In this document: positions 9,204 through 19,599 of the stretch, one piece after another | Layout of the letters: each line of letters starts with the position of its first letter | How positions within the stretch are numbered: the first letter of the stretch is position 1 | Source of the DNA: Bacteroidota bacterium | GTDB taxonomy: Bacteria > Bacteroidota > Bacteroidia > B-17B0 > Aurantibacillaceae | Direction of reading: 5' to 3' | DNA length: 64,000 bases | NCBI GenBank assembly: GCA_016702705.1 | Contig: JADJDM010000010.1 | Span: 62,001 to 126,000 of the forward strand | Notes under the pieces: model-generated | The model's input: only the letters and a program-made list of their open reading frames with translations | The model's database searches: none | What the model was told of the DNA's origin: nothing | Program-made: the position numbers and the translations under genes

Positions 9204-10139
9204 CTAGTGTTGTATATCGTTCATAAACTCAACTAAAATACCTTCTTTTAATGAATAGGTACAGCAATTAAAATCCTCGATAAAACAAGAATGTAAAATA
9301 AAGTTTGCCAATAAAAATGAAATTACAATCATATCAACACGTATTGGAATCAAGCCTTTAATTTGTAATCTATCTTCGTAAGTAGACTGCATGGTTTGAT
9401 GAAACATGACTTTAAAATCAGTTAAATCAATGGGGTAAATTTGTTTTTTATCACATATTCCTTGCGCATCTTTAATGGCAGCAATCATATCTACAAAACT
9501 ATCAAATGCACCTGATGTGCCAATGAGTGTTTTAGGTAAATACTCAGCAACCTTTTCATGTAAATCACTTAATTGCTCAGATAAATAATTGTTGAACTTT
9601 TCGATGGTAGCCGGTTTAATTGGATCTTCGGGTTTAAATAATTGCAATAAACGTGATGCGCCTAAAGGGTAACTTTTTTTCCAAACAATTTGTTTGTTTT
9701 TGGTAATGATAAACTCAGTGCTGCCACCTCCAATATCCATAATGAGTGTAGGCTCATCCGATAAATCGGCTCCTGCACAAACTCCTAAAAAAATTAATTC
9801 AGCTTCTCTGTCACCATCAATTGTTTCCACTTTAACGCCTGCTTGTTGCGCAGCTTCAATAATAAAATCGTTTCCATTGCTTGCACTACGAATTGCAGAA
9901 GTTGCGAAAGCTTTGATGATTGTTACACCAAGTTCATCAATTTTTTGTTTGTATGTGATTAATGCATTTATGCCCCGCTTAAAAGGTTCAGGTGAAATAA
10001 ATCCTTGATTAATGGTGCCTTCACCCAATTTCACAGGAATTCTGTCAGCGTATATTTTTTTAAACTTCCCCTGCCCTATTACTTCCGCAATAAGCAAATT
10101 AAATGTATTTGTACCTAAATCAATAACCGCTACTTTCAT
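9204..10139 (-). CDS. Ppx/GppA family exopolyphosphatase / pppGpp phosphatase
   Basis: ASKHA-fold phosphatase of inorganic polyphosphate or pppGpp. VAVIDLGTNTFNLLIAEV at the start is the phosphate-1 loop, and TLIMDIGGGSTEFII near residue 125 is the second glycine-rich loop. About 311 aa gives a single-module enzyme without the C-terminal HD extension of long E. coli Ppx. An upstream in-frame ATG would add six residues (MLEGKF). I chose the second ATG because the conserved strand begins one residue after it. The NUDIX gene follows 2 nt downstream. Confidence 0.85.
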   Translation of the reverse strand: MKVAVIDLGTNTFNLLIAEVIGQGKFKKIYADRIPVKLGEGTINQGFISPEPFKRGINALITYKQKIDELGVTIIKAFATSAIRSASNGNDFIIEAAQQAGVKVETIDGDREAELIFLGVCAGADLSDEPTLIMDIGGGSTEFIITKNKQIVWKKSYPLGASRLLQLFKPEDPIKPATIEKFNNYLSEQLSDLHEKVAEYLPKTLIGTSGAFDSFVDMIAAIKDAQGICDKKQIYPIDLTDFKVMFHQTMQSTYEDRLQIKGLIPIRVDMIVISFLLANFILHSCFIEDFNCCTYSLKEGILVEFMNDIQH

Positions 10140-10159
10140 AAATTTTCCTTCCAACAATA

Positions 10160-10743
10160 TTAAGGTTTTTGATACATCATTTGGTGACGAATTTTACTTA
10201 AAAACTCTGGTGTAATTCCTAAATACGATGCCACTTGTGTTTGTGGTAAACGTTGAACCATAACAGGGTATCGTTTTGCAAAGTTTTTATACCGCTCGGC
10301 TGCTGGTAAACTAATGTTTTCGAGCACTCTTCGCTGGAAACTCACCATTCCGTTTTCAGTTATGATTCTAAAATAGCGTTCAAATTTTGGGCACTCATCA
10401 AACAATTTTAATTGATTTTCTCTCGACAACAGCATTACTTCCGAATCTTCCAATGCATCAATTGCAAGGTTTCCTGGCTTTTGTGTGGTAATACTCATCA
10501 TATCTGCAATCCACCAATCTTCAATAGCAAATTGTAAGATGTGCTCAAAACCATTTGCATCAATAAAATAAGAACGTAAACAGCCCGACAAAACAAAAGC
10601 TGAGTACTTGCTTTGTTCTCCTTCCTGCACAAGGTATTGGCGTTTCCTGATTTTCTTAATAGTTAAATAAGAAAGAAAAAGTTCTTTTCCTTCTCATTTA
10701 AACTGATGTGTTTAGCTATGTTGGCAAGTAGTAATTCTGACAT
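10160..10743 (-). pseudogene. Crp/Fnr-family transcriptional regulator (single frameshift)
   Basis: Cyclic-nucleotide-type sensor domain followed by a C-terminal helix-turn-helix (RLPQTQVASYLGITPEFLSK). The intact part runs from a GTG at 10630, but the missing N-terminus is present upstream in another frame: MSELLLANIAKHISLNEKE from the ATG at 10743. Adding one base to the four-base run at 10685-10688 joins the frames through LFLSYLTIKKIRKRQYLVQE and gives 194 aa, the family's normal length. I therefore read it as one gene with a probable sequence error. Divergent orientation suggests it could regulate the cyclase-family operon at 10858. Confidence 0.75.
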
Positions 10744-10857
10744 AAATGTTTACTATTCTCAATCCTTTAAATAAACGTTAAAATAAAATATAAATTATAT
10801 CAAGTATAAATGTTTATTTTAGTCCTGAAATTTAAAACAAGATAACGAATTATTTAA

Positions 10858-11607
10858 ATGGTTGCAACAATATTACATAGTGGTAAAACATATAGGGTAG
10901 ATTTTTTTCAACCCATTGATATTTCGATGCCTTTGCATACAGGAACTAATTGTGCCAGTGCATGGTACGTTGCTCCCATACAAATAGAGCCAGTGCGAAT
11001 GGGTGATTGGGTTGGAGATGTAAAACAAGGGGGAAGTGTAAATTTTAGAACCATCACTTTTAATCCACACGGTAATGGCACGCATACTGAGTGTGTTGGA
11101 CATATTAGTAAAGAAGATTATAGCATTAACCAATGTTTAAAAAGATTCATGTTTGCAGCTGAACTTATTTCCGTTTTACCAGAAGAGAATGCAGATGGTG
11201 ACAGAATTATTAGCAAGCGCTGTGTTGAATTATGTTTAGAAAACAGAAAAGGCGAAGCTTTAATAATTAGAACCATTTCTAATTCACCTGCAAAATTGGT
11301 TATGAATTACTCTAATTCAAATCCACCTTATTTGACTAAAGAAGCAATCGAATATATTTTATCATTAGGCTACGAGCATTTACTAATTGATATGCCATCG
11401 GTTGATAAAGAAGTGGACAATGGTGTATTAGCAGCTCATCATGCATTTTGGGAATACCCACATAATACACAAACACAAAGAACCATTACAGAAATGATTT
11501 ATGTTCCTAATGATGTAATTGATGGAACTTACATTTTAAACATGCAAATTGCTTCTTTTGAAAACGATGCAAGTCCAAGTAAACCTGTGCTTTACAAGGT
11601 GATGTAA
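10858..11607 (+). CDS. Cyclase-family metal-dependent hydrolase (kynurenine formamidase-like)
   Basis: A 249-aa member of the cyclase/KynB superfamily, metal-dependent enzymes that hydrolyse amide bonds such as N-formylkynurenine. The metal-binding signature is HGNGTHTECVGH at about residues 64-75, with Glu where KynB commonly has Asp. A second conserved stretch, LLIDMPSVD followed by HHAFW, lies near residues 178-200. There is no signal peptide, so it is cytoplasmic. No other kynurenine-pathway genes are present, so the substrate is uncertain. A secreted CocE-like peptidase follows 41 nt downstream. Confidence 0.75.
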   Translation: MVATILHSGKTYRVDFFQPIDISMPLHTGTNCASAWYVAPIQIEPVRMGDWVGDVKQGGSVNFRTITFNPHGNGTHTECVGHISKEDYSINQCLKRFMFAAELISVLPEENADGDRIISKRCVELCLENRKGEALIIRTISNSPAKLVMNYSNSNPPYLTKEAIEYILSLGYEHLLIDMPSVDKEVDNGVLAAHHAFWEYPHNTQTQRTITEMIYVPNDVIDGTYILNMQIASFENDASPSKPVLYKVM

Positions 11608-11648
11608 ATTCAATTAAAACTTTAAAAGTTTAAACTAATAAGCAAATT

Positions 11649-13406
11649 ATGAAGTGCATTTTATCTTGTTTAATCCTTTTTGCAACTTTAATTTCAAAGG
11701 GACAAGAGGTTGAAATTCTTTTATCCAATAAAATTAAATTAAGAGATGGAATTTCATTAAATGCAACTATATACAAACCTAAAAAACAACAAGAAGCTCT
11801 ACCCGTAATATTTGCTTTAACACCTTACAATGCCGATAGACTTCATGCTAGAGGAAAATATTTTGCCGAAGAAAATTATGTATTTGTAATCATAGATGCT
11901 AGAGGTCGAGGAAATAGCGAAGGTGTTTTTGATCCATTTATGCAAGAAGCAAATGATGGTTATGATATTGTGGAATTTTTAGCTAAACAAAAGTACTGTA
12001 ATGGTAAGGTTGCCATGTGGGGCGCTTCTTATTTAGGTTATAATCAATGGGCAACAGTAAAAGAATTGCCACCTCATTTAAAAACAATCGTACCAGTTGC
12101 ATCTGCTAAGACTGGAGTTGACTTTCCAGGTATGTTCAATATTAGTGATCCATGGTTACTACAATGGTTAGGGGCTACTAGTGAGAAATCATTTAATCTT
12201 AACTTGTTTGGTGATGATGAATATTGGATGAATATTTTTTCGGAGAGATATATGAAAGATTTACCCTTTGCTAGCTTAGATTCTTTAACAGGCAAAAGAA
12301 ATGAAATTTTCCAAAAATGGATGGCACACCCATTTAAGGATGAATACCTAAAAAGTATGGCGCCAACTCAATTGCAGTATAGTAAAATAAATCTTCCCAT
12401 TCTGAGCATTACGGGATGTTATGATGGAGACCAACATGGTACCTTATCCTACTACAAGGAATTTATGCAGTACGCTAATAATGAAGCAAAAAAAAACTTC
12501 TATTTAATTATTGGTCCTTGGGATCATACTGGAACAGTTAATCCTTCGAAAGAAATTGGAGGTTTAGTTTTTGGTGATTCGTGTTTGCTCGACATGAATG
12601 ATATACACAGACAATGGTACAATTATACATTACTTGATAGCGCAAAACCAATTTTTCTAAAAAACAGTGTTGCTTATTTTATTTCGAATAAAAACAAATG
12701 GAAATACGTAAATCAACTAAGTGAGATTGGAAAAGAAAAACAAAGCTTCTATCTAAATGCACCAATAAGCAATACAGTTAGTAATATAAATCCTGGTTTA
12801 CTTCAAAATACTTTACCTACAAATAAAAAACCACTGGAGTATGTTTACAATCCTTTAGATAAAACCAATGGTATATTGGAGATGATACCTTCTGAGGAAG
12901 AAGAAATGGATAATGGCTTAAGCGATACAAGTCTTTCGCACATTATTAACGGAAAAGGACTTATATATGAAACACTACCTTTTATTAATGAAACTGAAGT
13001 ATCTGGATTTTTTGAACTGAAAGCCTACATTGAAACAGATGTAAAGGATATTGATATAAAAGTTGATGTTTTTGAAATTAGACTTGATGGCTCTGGTGTG
13101 TTTTTAACGAGTAACACAGTTAGAGCAAGATATAGAGAAAGTCAAGAAGTTGAAAAACTATTGATACCAGGAGAAATAAATTTATTTCATTTTAATAAAT
13201 TCACATTTATTTCAAGATCTATTGAAAAAGGTAGTAGAATAAGATTAATAATTCATTCTCCAAATGTAATCCTAACTCAGAAAAATTATTGCAGTGGCGG
13301 TGTAGTAGCAAAGGAAACTGCAAAGGACGCTAAAACTGCTCATGTTAAAATTTACAATGATAAAAAGCACCCAAGTGTATTGATAATGCCGATAGTGAAA
13401 GATTAG
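11649..13406 (+). CDS. Secreted CocE/NonD-family alpha/beta hydrolase (X-Pro dipeptidyl-peptidase-like)
   Basis: A 585-aa serine hydrolase with a signal peptide (about 1-18). The N-terminal alpha/beta-hydrolase domain has a RGRGNSEG segment and the nucleophile elbow GASYLG near residue 125. The acid is probably in TGCYDGD and the catalytic His in IIGPWDHTG near residue 300. The C-terminal third is the jelly-roll domain of the PepX/CocE class. Family members cleave X-Pro dipeptides, ester bonds or acyl-amide bonds of antibiotics. Location and signal suggest periplasmic peptide or ester turnover. Confidence 0.85.
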   Translation: MKCILSCLILFATLISKGQEVEILLSNKIKLRDGISLNATIYKPKKQQEALPVIFALTPYNADRLHARGKYFAEENYVFVIIDARGRGNSEGVFDPFMQEANDGYDIVEFLAKQKYCNGKVAMWGASYLGYNQWATVKELPPHLKTIVPVASAKTGVDFPGMFNISDPWLLQWLGATSEKSFNLNLFGDDEYWMNIFSERYMKDLPFASLDSLTGKRNEIFQKWMAHPFKDEYLKSMAPTQLQYSKINLPILSITGCYDGDQHGTLSYYKEFMQYANNEAKKNFYLIIGPWDHTGTVNPSKEIGGLVFGDSCLLDMNDIHRQWYNYTLLDSAKPIFLKNSVAYFISNKNKWKYVNQLSEIGKEKQSFYLNAPISNTVSNINPGLLQNTLPTNKKPLEYVYNPLDKTNGILEMIPSEEEEMDNGLSDTSLSHIINGKGLIYETLPFINETEVSGFFELKAYIETDVKDIDIKVDVFEIRLDGSGVFLTSNTVRARYRESQEVEKLLIPGEINLFHFNKFTFISRSIEKGSRIRLIIHSPNVILTQKNYCSGGVVAKETAKDAKTAHVKIYNDKKHPSVLIMPIVKD

Positions 13407-13457
13407 GTATTATTCGAAAAAGATTTTTCAATTACAAGAGGATGCAAATCTAATTCT

Positions 13458-14198
13458 TCACGAATTTTTAGTAACAAAATAGTATCTGTTATCAGGCATA
13501 ATTATTTTACATTGTAAAACATAAAAACCTGAGACAAGATTTTCCAATTCAATTTTTACATTATTCTCTTTTGAAGAAATTGATTTTATTTCACGCCCTA
13601 TTCCATCAATAATAGTTATCTCTTTATGCTGATTATTAAAATCATTAAATGCTAAATTTAATTCGTTTTGCACTGGATTTGGGAATACCGAAAGTTCTTG
13701 ATAAAAATTCGTTTCAGGCACTCCTATTAAAAAACTATATTCTGGAAAATGACAATCAAACCAAGGGCCCACGGCTAACGAAGTGTTAACATAAAAAGAA
13801 CCACCATTGCTTACATTACCATATTGCGTAAGAATAACTAAACCTGGACTGTAACAATTTACGATTCCTCCAGGAATAGAAAGAGTATCCAATTCAAGTA
13901 TTCCATATTTAATAATTTTAGCATTTGCGTTTACGATTACTCTTTCGTGACCACAAATTCCACCTGCACTATCAATTTTAAAATAAGAACCACTAGTTAA
14001 AGTAAGTCTCTCGTTTAAAAGAATTGGATGTTTTATCAAAAAAGTATCCGAACTCGTGTAAGGTGGTGCAATACCTCCAAGCCAAACAGCACCAACGCTC
14101 CAAAAACCATTACTAACTGTTTGCCATGTTGTAGCAACAGACGTATTTGTAAGAACAAAGCATACTATAATGAAAAATGCAATTTTTTTTGTTTTCAT
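13458..14198 (-). CDS. Secreted protein with T9SS type A sorting domain
   Basis: A 246-aa protein with a signal peptide, an approximately 130-residue beta-rich middle of unknown function (TWQTVSNGFWSVGAVWLGG) and a C-terminal T9SS sorting domain starting at LSVFPNPVQNELNLAFNDF. The annotated end (YYFVTKNS) lacks the basic KKFVK tail of its neighbour. Adding one T to the five-T run at 13465-13469 restores TKKFVKN and moves the stop to 13450, giving 249 aa, so the tail was probably lost to a sequence error. The sorting domain is near-identical to that of the next gene upstream. Confidence 0.8.
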   Translation of the reverse strand: MKTKKIAFFIIVCFVLTNTSVATTWQTVSNGFWSVGAVWLGGIAPPYTSSDTFLIKHPILLNERLTLTSGSYFKIDSAGGICGHERVIVNANAKIIKYGILELDTLSIPGGIVNCYSPGLVILTQYGNVSNGGSFYVNTSLAVGPWFDCHFPEYSFLIGVPETNFYQELSVFPNPVQNELNLAFNDFNNQHKEITIIDGIGREIKSISSKENNVKIELENLVSGFYVLQCKIIMPDNRYYFVTKNS

Positions 14199-14294
14199 TT
14201 TAAAAAATTAATTGGAATCTAAATGAAAAAACTTAAATAATACAATACCTAAAATAAATTCCTTGTTTCGATTTAAAAAACAATGAAGCGATTT

Positions 14295-16533
14295 TTATGT
14301 TTTCACAAACTTTTTGGTTACAAAATAATAACGATTATCAGGCAAAAGCACTTTACATTTAACGATATAAAATCCTGTATTTAGAAATTCAGTATTTATA
14401 AGTATTGAAACGTCATTGCTTTCGATTTTTTTTATTTCACGGCCTAATTCATCAATAATAACAATTTCTTTTAATTGATTATTAAAATCATTGAATGATA
14501 AATTCAACTCGTTTTGCACTGGATTAGGGAATAGATTCATTTCACTATACACTGCGCTATTCTCTTCGATACCAAAAGTACCTACACCTTTAAAATAAGC
14601 CAAGCCACCACTGTAATTACCTACCACTAAATCCAATTTTCCATCTGCATTAAAATCAGCTAAGCTTGGAGCCATTTGCTCTCCTTCATAAATATCGTTG
14701 TATGTTGAATCAATTAATGTGAAATTTCCACTTAAATTACCATCAATGTTTCCATACATATACAAATAACCTCTATCGGAACCAATCATTAACTTATACG
14801 AACCATTATCATCAAACATAAAAGGTGTAGAATGAGCTTCGTAATAACCAGGTTTATTTACTTTAAGTCCGCCAAAATTGGTAACAACGGCACTTAACAC
14901 AGGAGCATTAACTGTACCAACGTTTTTATAATAATTTAAAGAACCATCGTATTCACCAACCAACAAATCTATTAAACCGTCTTTATTAACATCAATAATT
15001 TGAGGATAGGCATTATTTCCAACATCAATTCCACTTATAAATCCAGTTGTAAAATCAGCGGTTAAGGTAAAATTAGCAACATTACCTGCTCCCGCTGTAT
15101 TGGTAAAATAAGTGAGTTTACCTGTAATGTCTCCAACAATCATGTCTTTATCGCCATCTCCATCCATATCACCAAAACTAGGAGCCATGTTTTTTAAATT
15201 GTATGTTGACAAAGTCATATAATCTACATTTACCAAATTAAACGATGGTAGTGTTGTTGTTCCAACATTTTGCAATACTGCTAATCGAGAGGAATACAAA
15301 CTTACAGGTTGATAATACCCAAAATTGCCAACAATAATATCTAAATCTCCGTCACCATCATAATCAAATGTTGTTGGGTATGAACCTTCACCAAATTCAA
15401 GCATTTGATCTTGCAGAAAATTCTTTTTTACTAAACTAAAATTTGGAATATTATCAGCTCCAATATTTTTGTAATACCAAGCACCTCTGTAATTTTCGGA
15501 AGTCTGAATATTGGGCGCAGCAATTAAATCCCTTATTCCATCATTATCTAAATCTAAAAAATAAGTACATGGAAATTGTTTAAACGCAATTGGATCAGTT
15601 GCATTAGGAAATACTTTAGTAGCTAAATCAAAATTTGCATTTGATATTGAACCTGCGTTTCTAAAGTATTCAACCGAATCGCAAGAAATATCTCCTAGCA
15701 CAACTTCTTTGTCGTTATCGCCATCCATATCAATACACATCATGCAAGAACCAGCGTGCATAACGGCATCCACATTCTTAGGGTTATTTTGTACTGCTTC
15801 GTTATAACGCATTACTAATGGACAAAACTGATAGTTCAACGTTGCTTCACAATTATTTTCAACTGCATCGCCCCAGCAACCATCCACCATATCAAACACT
15901 AAACTATCTAAATGACCATAGCGCTCCATGCTCATGTTTTTATGCCACTCTAATTGTATTCCCGAAGTTTGAAATGATAAAACATCCATATCTCCGTCAT
16001 TATCAATATCTGCCAAACCAGGCACAGCTACTGAGCTTGAAGGTAAATTACTAACATTTGGTGTTCCATTTGGATTGTAATCGGATTTTAAAAAATTGAT
16101 ATAAAATGTAAATTGCAAGTTACCTGGAGTTGATGTGTTTTTATAAACTCTAACACCTCCAAGTCCCAAAGCATAGATGAATAAATCAGCTTTTCCATCA
16201 TTATTAAAATCATAAAACACTGCCCAAGAATTTACATCCGTTGGAAAAGCACTTTGAAACTGCGGGGCATGTGTAAGAAGCTGTCCCTGAAATATTATCA
16301 TTTTTAAATGTCCTAATTCGTTCGCCGCTTTTATCATAAATAGCCAAATCCTTTATTCCATCTAAATCCAAATCAATTGCACTCCACTCAGTGAAATTTA
16401 AACCACCCGCCCAAGCATTTTTAAGTGGATTACCAAAATAAGAAACAGGAATTGTTGCGTCTCGAGTGAAAACGGGTTGTGCTTTCGACATAAAAACACA
16501 TAAACAAAATATGCCGATAAAGTAATTTTTCAT
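14295..16533 (-). pseudogene. FG-GAP/VCBS repeat protein with T9SS sorting domain (single frameshift)
   Basis: About 745 aa in total. The signal peptide and first repeat (SAIDLDLDGIKDLAIYDKSG) are read from the ATG at 16533. The rest is in another frame from about 16270 to 14295. The body has roughly eight FG-GAP/VCBS units with D-x-D-x-DG calcium motifs (DIDNDGDMDVLSF, DYDGDGDLDIIVGNFG, DMDGDGDKDMIVGD), probably a beta-propeller. The C-terminus is a T9SS type A domain ending KKFVKT. The frames join near 16265-16275, where one base is extra or two are missing. Likely a secreted adhesin-like protein intact in the cell. Confidence 0.8.
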
Positions 16534-16555
16534 CCAACTATAAATTTAAGCATTA

Positions 16556-18175
16556 TCAATCACATTTCCAATTGCGAACTTTCTTTTTACTTTCTATAAT
16601 TGGAGTTACATGCTTGTATATTAAAAGCGAATCCGATTCAAAAACTGTTTCAGTTATATCGTAACGATTTTTTAAACTATCATCGAGCATTTTAAAACTT
16701 ATGATATGGTCAATATTAAACATATTCATTGCGCATCTATTGTCTCCTAAAGTGCTTTGATCGGTAAATAATGCTCCCAAATACTGCCCATTATTATAAT
16801 AAATTAAACCTTTAATTAGTCCCAAACGTTTGTCTTTACTATCTGTTAGCCAAACACACCGTTTTAATTTTAAATCACCTTTGGTATTCCAAATTTGACT
16901 TGTTATTGCTTTTTCGGGTAAGGCGTATTTTATTTCTTTTTGTAAAAGGAAACTTGTTAGTGCAAAAATTAAACAAACAGAGGTAATGTTAAACCACATT
17001 TTATTTAATAATTCTAATTTTGAAGCAAGCAAAACAAAAAGTAAAAACAAAGCCATCACGCCCGGCCAAGTGTATCTATCCATAAAAAAGAAAGGTAAAT
17101 ACAAAATAATATTGCAAGCGAAAATAAAGAAAAGCACTTTTTCATCCTTTACAAATTCAACAACTTTCTTTCGCCAAACGATTAAAGCAATAAAGAAAAG
17201 AAATAAAAACAAGGTGCCTACATCTAAACCAAAATACATGCTGCGCGCACTTTTTAAATTCTTTATAATTATTTGCTTGTAAACATTTCTAATTTCTGCC
17301 CCGCTGTAACCTTCCCACGACATATAAGGTTCTTGCATGGGTTCCATCCAAGAGTCGAAGGAGTCGGCTGGTTTGGGTTCTACTAATTTTCCGTTGTGAT
17401 GTGGATTGCCCAGCTCTCCATAAATATCGGGAGTTATGCGTGGCGAATTCATTTTGTAATTATGCTCTGCCCCAGTTCCTAAAGTAAAACTGCCATGTTT
17501 TTGAGATATCAAATAAATCCACGGGGCTACAAAAACTAAAGTAAGAACACCCATTTTAAAATTTGTAAATAAACTTTTCCAATTCCATTGATTGCGCTCA
17601 AACACAAACTTGCCTGCAATAGTAAGTATGAATAAATACAAACCCATTGATTTTATAAAAAACAATACAGCTCCCATTAAGGCCAATTTTACAATGCTGT
17701 AACTGTTGTTTGCATCAAAATTAATTAAGGTATGTAAAAAAAGTAATACGCCGCACAGTAATAATAAATCGGGTGTTAAGTAAAACCAAGCATAAGAGGC
17801 AATTGCTGGAACAAAAGCTAAAATGAATAAATAGTGCTTTCCTCCTGCCCCTAATTTTTTATTTAAAATTTTATTTATGAATACCATGGCAATGGCTCCT
17901 AAAATAATTTGCAATATCCTGAAACGAACAAAAGGCTCATTTATAATTGGTTTTAAAAGCAACAATAACCAAGAAATCATTGGTCCCCAATAAGTATTTA
18001 TCGCATTTTTCCAGTCGGCTTGGGCATATCTATCCGACAACTCTAAATAATGAATTGCATCCGAAAAGTTTTGGTACCAACCCACAAAAACCTGCAAAAA
18101 AACCAAGATAAGCGCATAGAAACCTAGTAAAATAAGCAGTTTAGCTTTTGGTTTATCTATGAAATTGGCTGGCAT
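16556..18175 (-). CDS. Multi-pass membrane glycosyltransferase-like protein (GT39/ArnT type)
   Basis: A 539-aa protein with about ten transmembrane helices between residues 14 and 410 and a soluble C-terminal ~130 residues. The first extramembrane loop has an acidic segment (NFSDAIHYLELSDRYAQAD) where GT39/PMT-type enzymes place catalytic acids. These enzymes transfer sugars from polyprenyl-phosphate donors to lipids or proteins on the periplasmic face. Sequence similarity is only at the level of architecture, so the precise family is uncertain. It ends 23 nt from the start of the T9SS cargo gene on the same strand. Confidence 0.6.
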   Translation of the reverse strand: MPANFIDKPKAKLLILLGFYALILVFLQVFVGWYQNFSDAIHYLELSDRYAQADWKNAINTYWGPMISWLLLLLKPIINEPFVRFRILQIILGAIAMVFINKILNKKLGAGGKHYLFILAFVPAIASYAWFYLTPDLLLLCGVLLFLHTLINFDANNSYSIVKLALMGAVLFFIKSMGLYLFILTIAGKFVFERNQWNWKSLFTNFKMGVLTLVFVAPWIYLISQKHGSFTLGTGAEHNYKMNSPRITPDIYGELGNPHHNGKLVEPKPADSFDSWMEPMQEPYMSWEGYSGAEIRNVYKQIIIKNLKSARSMYFGLDVGTLFLFLFFIALIVWRKKVVEFVKDEKVLFFIFACNIILYLPFFFMDRYTWPGVMALFLLFVLLASKLELLNKMWFNITSVCLIFALTSFLLQKEIKYALPEKAITSQIWNTKGDLKLKRCVWLTDSKDKRLGLIKGLIYYNNGQYLGALFTDQSTLGDNRCAMNMFNIDHIISFKMLDDSLKNRYDITETVFESDSLLIYKHVTPIIESKKKVRNWKCD

Positions 18176-18224
18176 ATTGGTTTTAAAAGCCTAAAAATAA
18201 GCATATTTAGCTTTAGAATTGCAT

Positions 18225-18254
18225 TTTGAAAACAGCAGAATTTTGCGACCTTTG
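18225..18254 (+). promoter_or_regulatory. Bacteroidota-type promoter upstream of the lipoprotein gene
   Basis: TTTG at 18225-18228 is followed after 18 nt by GACCTTTG at 18247-18254, close to the TTTG/TAnnTTTG consensus. The ATG is at 18273. Confidence 0.45.
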
Positions 18255-18272
18255 TTCCGCTAAATTCAAAAA

Positions 18273-19499
18273 ATGAGAACCTCTATTATTACCATTGCAT
18301 TATTTACACTTACCCTTTTTTCTTGCGGAAACGAAGTTGCAAAAGAGAACAAAGAATCACGCCAAGATGTTACTAAAAATGATAGTATTGTTACTAGTGA
18401 TACAGTTAAAGCAGTTGTTGTAGAAACTCCTTTTACTCCATGCGTTAACGATTCTTTAAACGAGTTGATGAGTTTAATTGCTGGAATAAACAAGGCAGAG
18501 AATTCAAAGGTATTAAATTCATTTTTTAAGAGTGGGCAATTCAAATCTTTCTCAGATAATTTTGAAAAGAAATGGTTTGCTTATGATTCATCACGCGTGA
18601 AACGTTTGGTTGAATTTAGAAACAATGAAATAACTAAAACAGTTGGTACGACTAAGAAATTATTCTACCCATTCTCAGGTCCAGATATTTTATATGGTTA
18701 TACTTTTTTCCCAGATGCAGATGAATACATTATGATGGGATTAGAGCCAGTTGGTACTTTACCTATTTATGATGAAAAAGGAATTAAACCAGACTCGATG
18801 GATAGATATTACAAAAAGGTGAATACATCTTTACACGCTATTCTCAAATATTCATTCTTCCGTACCAAAAGTATGAAGGAAGATTTAAAAAATCAGGAAC
18901 TAGATGGCACATTGCATTTATTGTTTTTGTTTTTAGCTCGCACTGGTAACTCCATTTGCTCAGCTAAACCAATTACTTTAGATAGTACAGGGGCAATACA
19001 ATATGTAAGTTCATTCCCAAAACTGGCAACCAAAAACGCATTGAACAAGGGAATTGAAATTGTGTTTAACTCGCCAGATAATAAAACTAAAAGATTATAC
19101 TACTACTCGCTTAACCTTGCTGATGGCGGTTTAAAAACAAACCGTGGCATGATTGCTTACTTGCAAAAAATGGGAACCATCAATACGTATTTAAAAGGCG
19201 CTTCTTACTTAATGCACGAAAAATATTTTAGCATGGTACGTAATGTAATTTTAAATCAAAGTCAGTTTGTAATACAGGACGACTCTGGAATTGCATTTAA
19301 ATACTTTGGCGAAAACGGAAAATGGAATTACAAATTTTACGGACAATACATTAAACCAATTTCTTTATTCTCCTACGCATACCAAAAAGACTTAGATTCT
19401 GCCTACAAATTAAACGGGGCAAAACCTATAGGATTTGGCATTGGCTATAACTTTAAGGATAAGAACAGTAATTTTATGATTGCTGAGAAGGTGAAGTAA
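18273..19499 (+). CDS. Hypothetical lipoprotein
   Basis: A 408-aa protein with a lipoprotein signal: hydrophobic ALFTLTLFSC with Cys at residue 17. The linker is Lys/Glu/Asp-rich. The body contains several long helical and beta segments (PFSGPDILYGYTFFPDADEY, GMIAYLQKMGTINTYLKGAS) that I cannot assign to a known family. It stands alone: a GT39-like gene diverges upstream, and the cassette-like region of opposite-strand genes begins right after its stop. Role unknown, probably attached to the outer or inner membrane. Confidence 0.7.
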   Translation: MRTSIITIALFTLTLFSCGNEVAKENKESRQDVTKNDSIVTSDTVKAVVVETPFTPCVNDSLNELMSLIAGINKAENSKVLNSFFKSGQFKSFSDNFEKKWFAYDSSRVKRLVEFRNNEITKTVGTTKKLFYPFSGPDILYGYTFFPDADEYIMMGLEPVGTLPIYDEKGIKPDSMDRYYKKVNTSLHAILKYSFFRTKSMKEDLKNQELDGTLHLLFLFLARTGNSICSAKPITLDSTGAIQYVSSFPKLATKNALNKGIEIVFNSPDNKTKRLYYYSLNLADGGLKTNRGMIAYLQKMGTINTYLKGASYLMHEKYFSMVRNVILNQSQFVIQDDSGIAFKYFGENGKWNYKFYGQYIKPISLFSYAYQKDLDSAYKLNGAKPIGFGIGYNFKDKNSNFMIAEKVK

Positions 19500-19511
19500 G
19501 GGATTTCGCTG

Positions 19512-19592
19512 GCAAATTAGCGCAAACCTTGATTTAGCAAAAGCCCTACCTAAAAACCCGCATGGCGCAATTGCCCGTTGTTAGTGGTTGGC
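19512..19592 (-). repeat. attC-like site A (distal end of the cassette array)
   Basis: Positions 19520-19584 match 20986-21050 at 62 of 65 bases. On the minus strand it opens CACTAACAACGGGCAATTGC, with the AAC core and GGGC/TTGCGC stem blocks of site B. No matching AAACGTTAG end is seen, so the site looks truncated. It lies on the 3' side of the DUF4241 gene, where a cassette attC is expected. Confidence 0.5.
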
Positions 19593-19599
19593 CTACTTG

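Noticed and set aside
19441..19460. GGCTATAAC motif as another attC core
   Set aside because: It is inside the coding sequence of the lipoprotein gene (GIGYNFKDK) with no stem.
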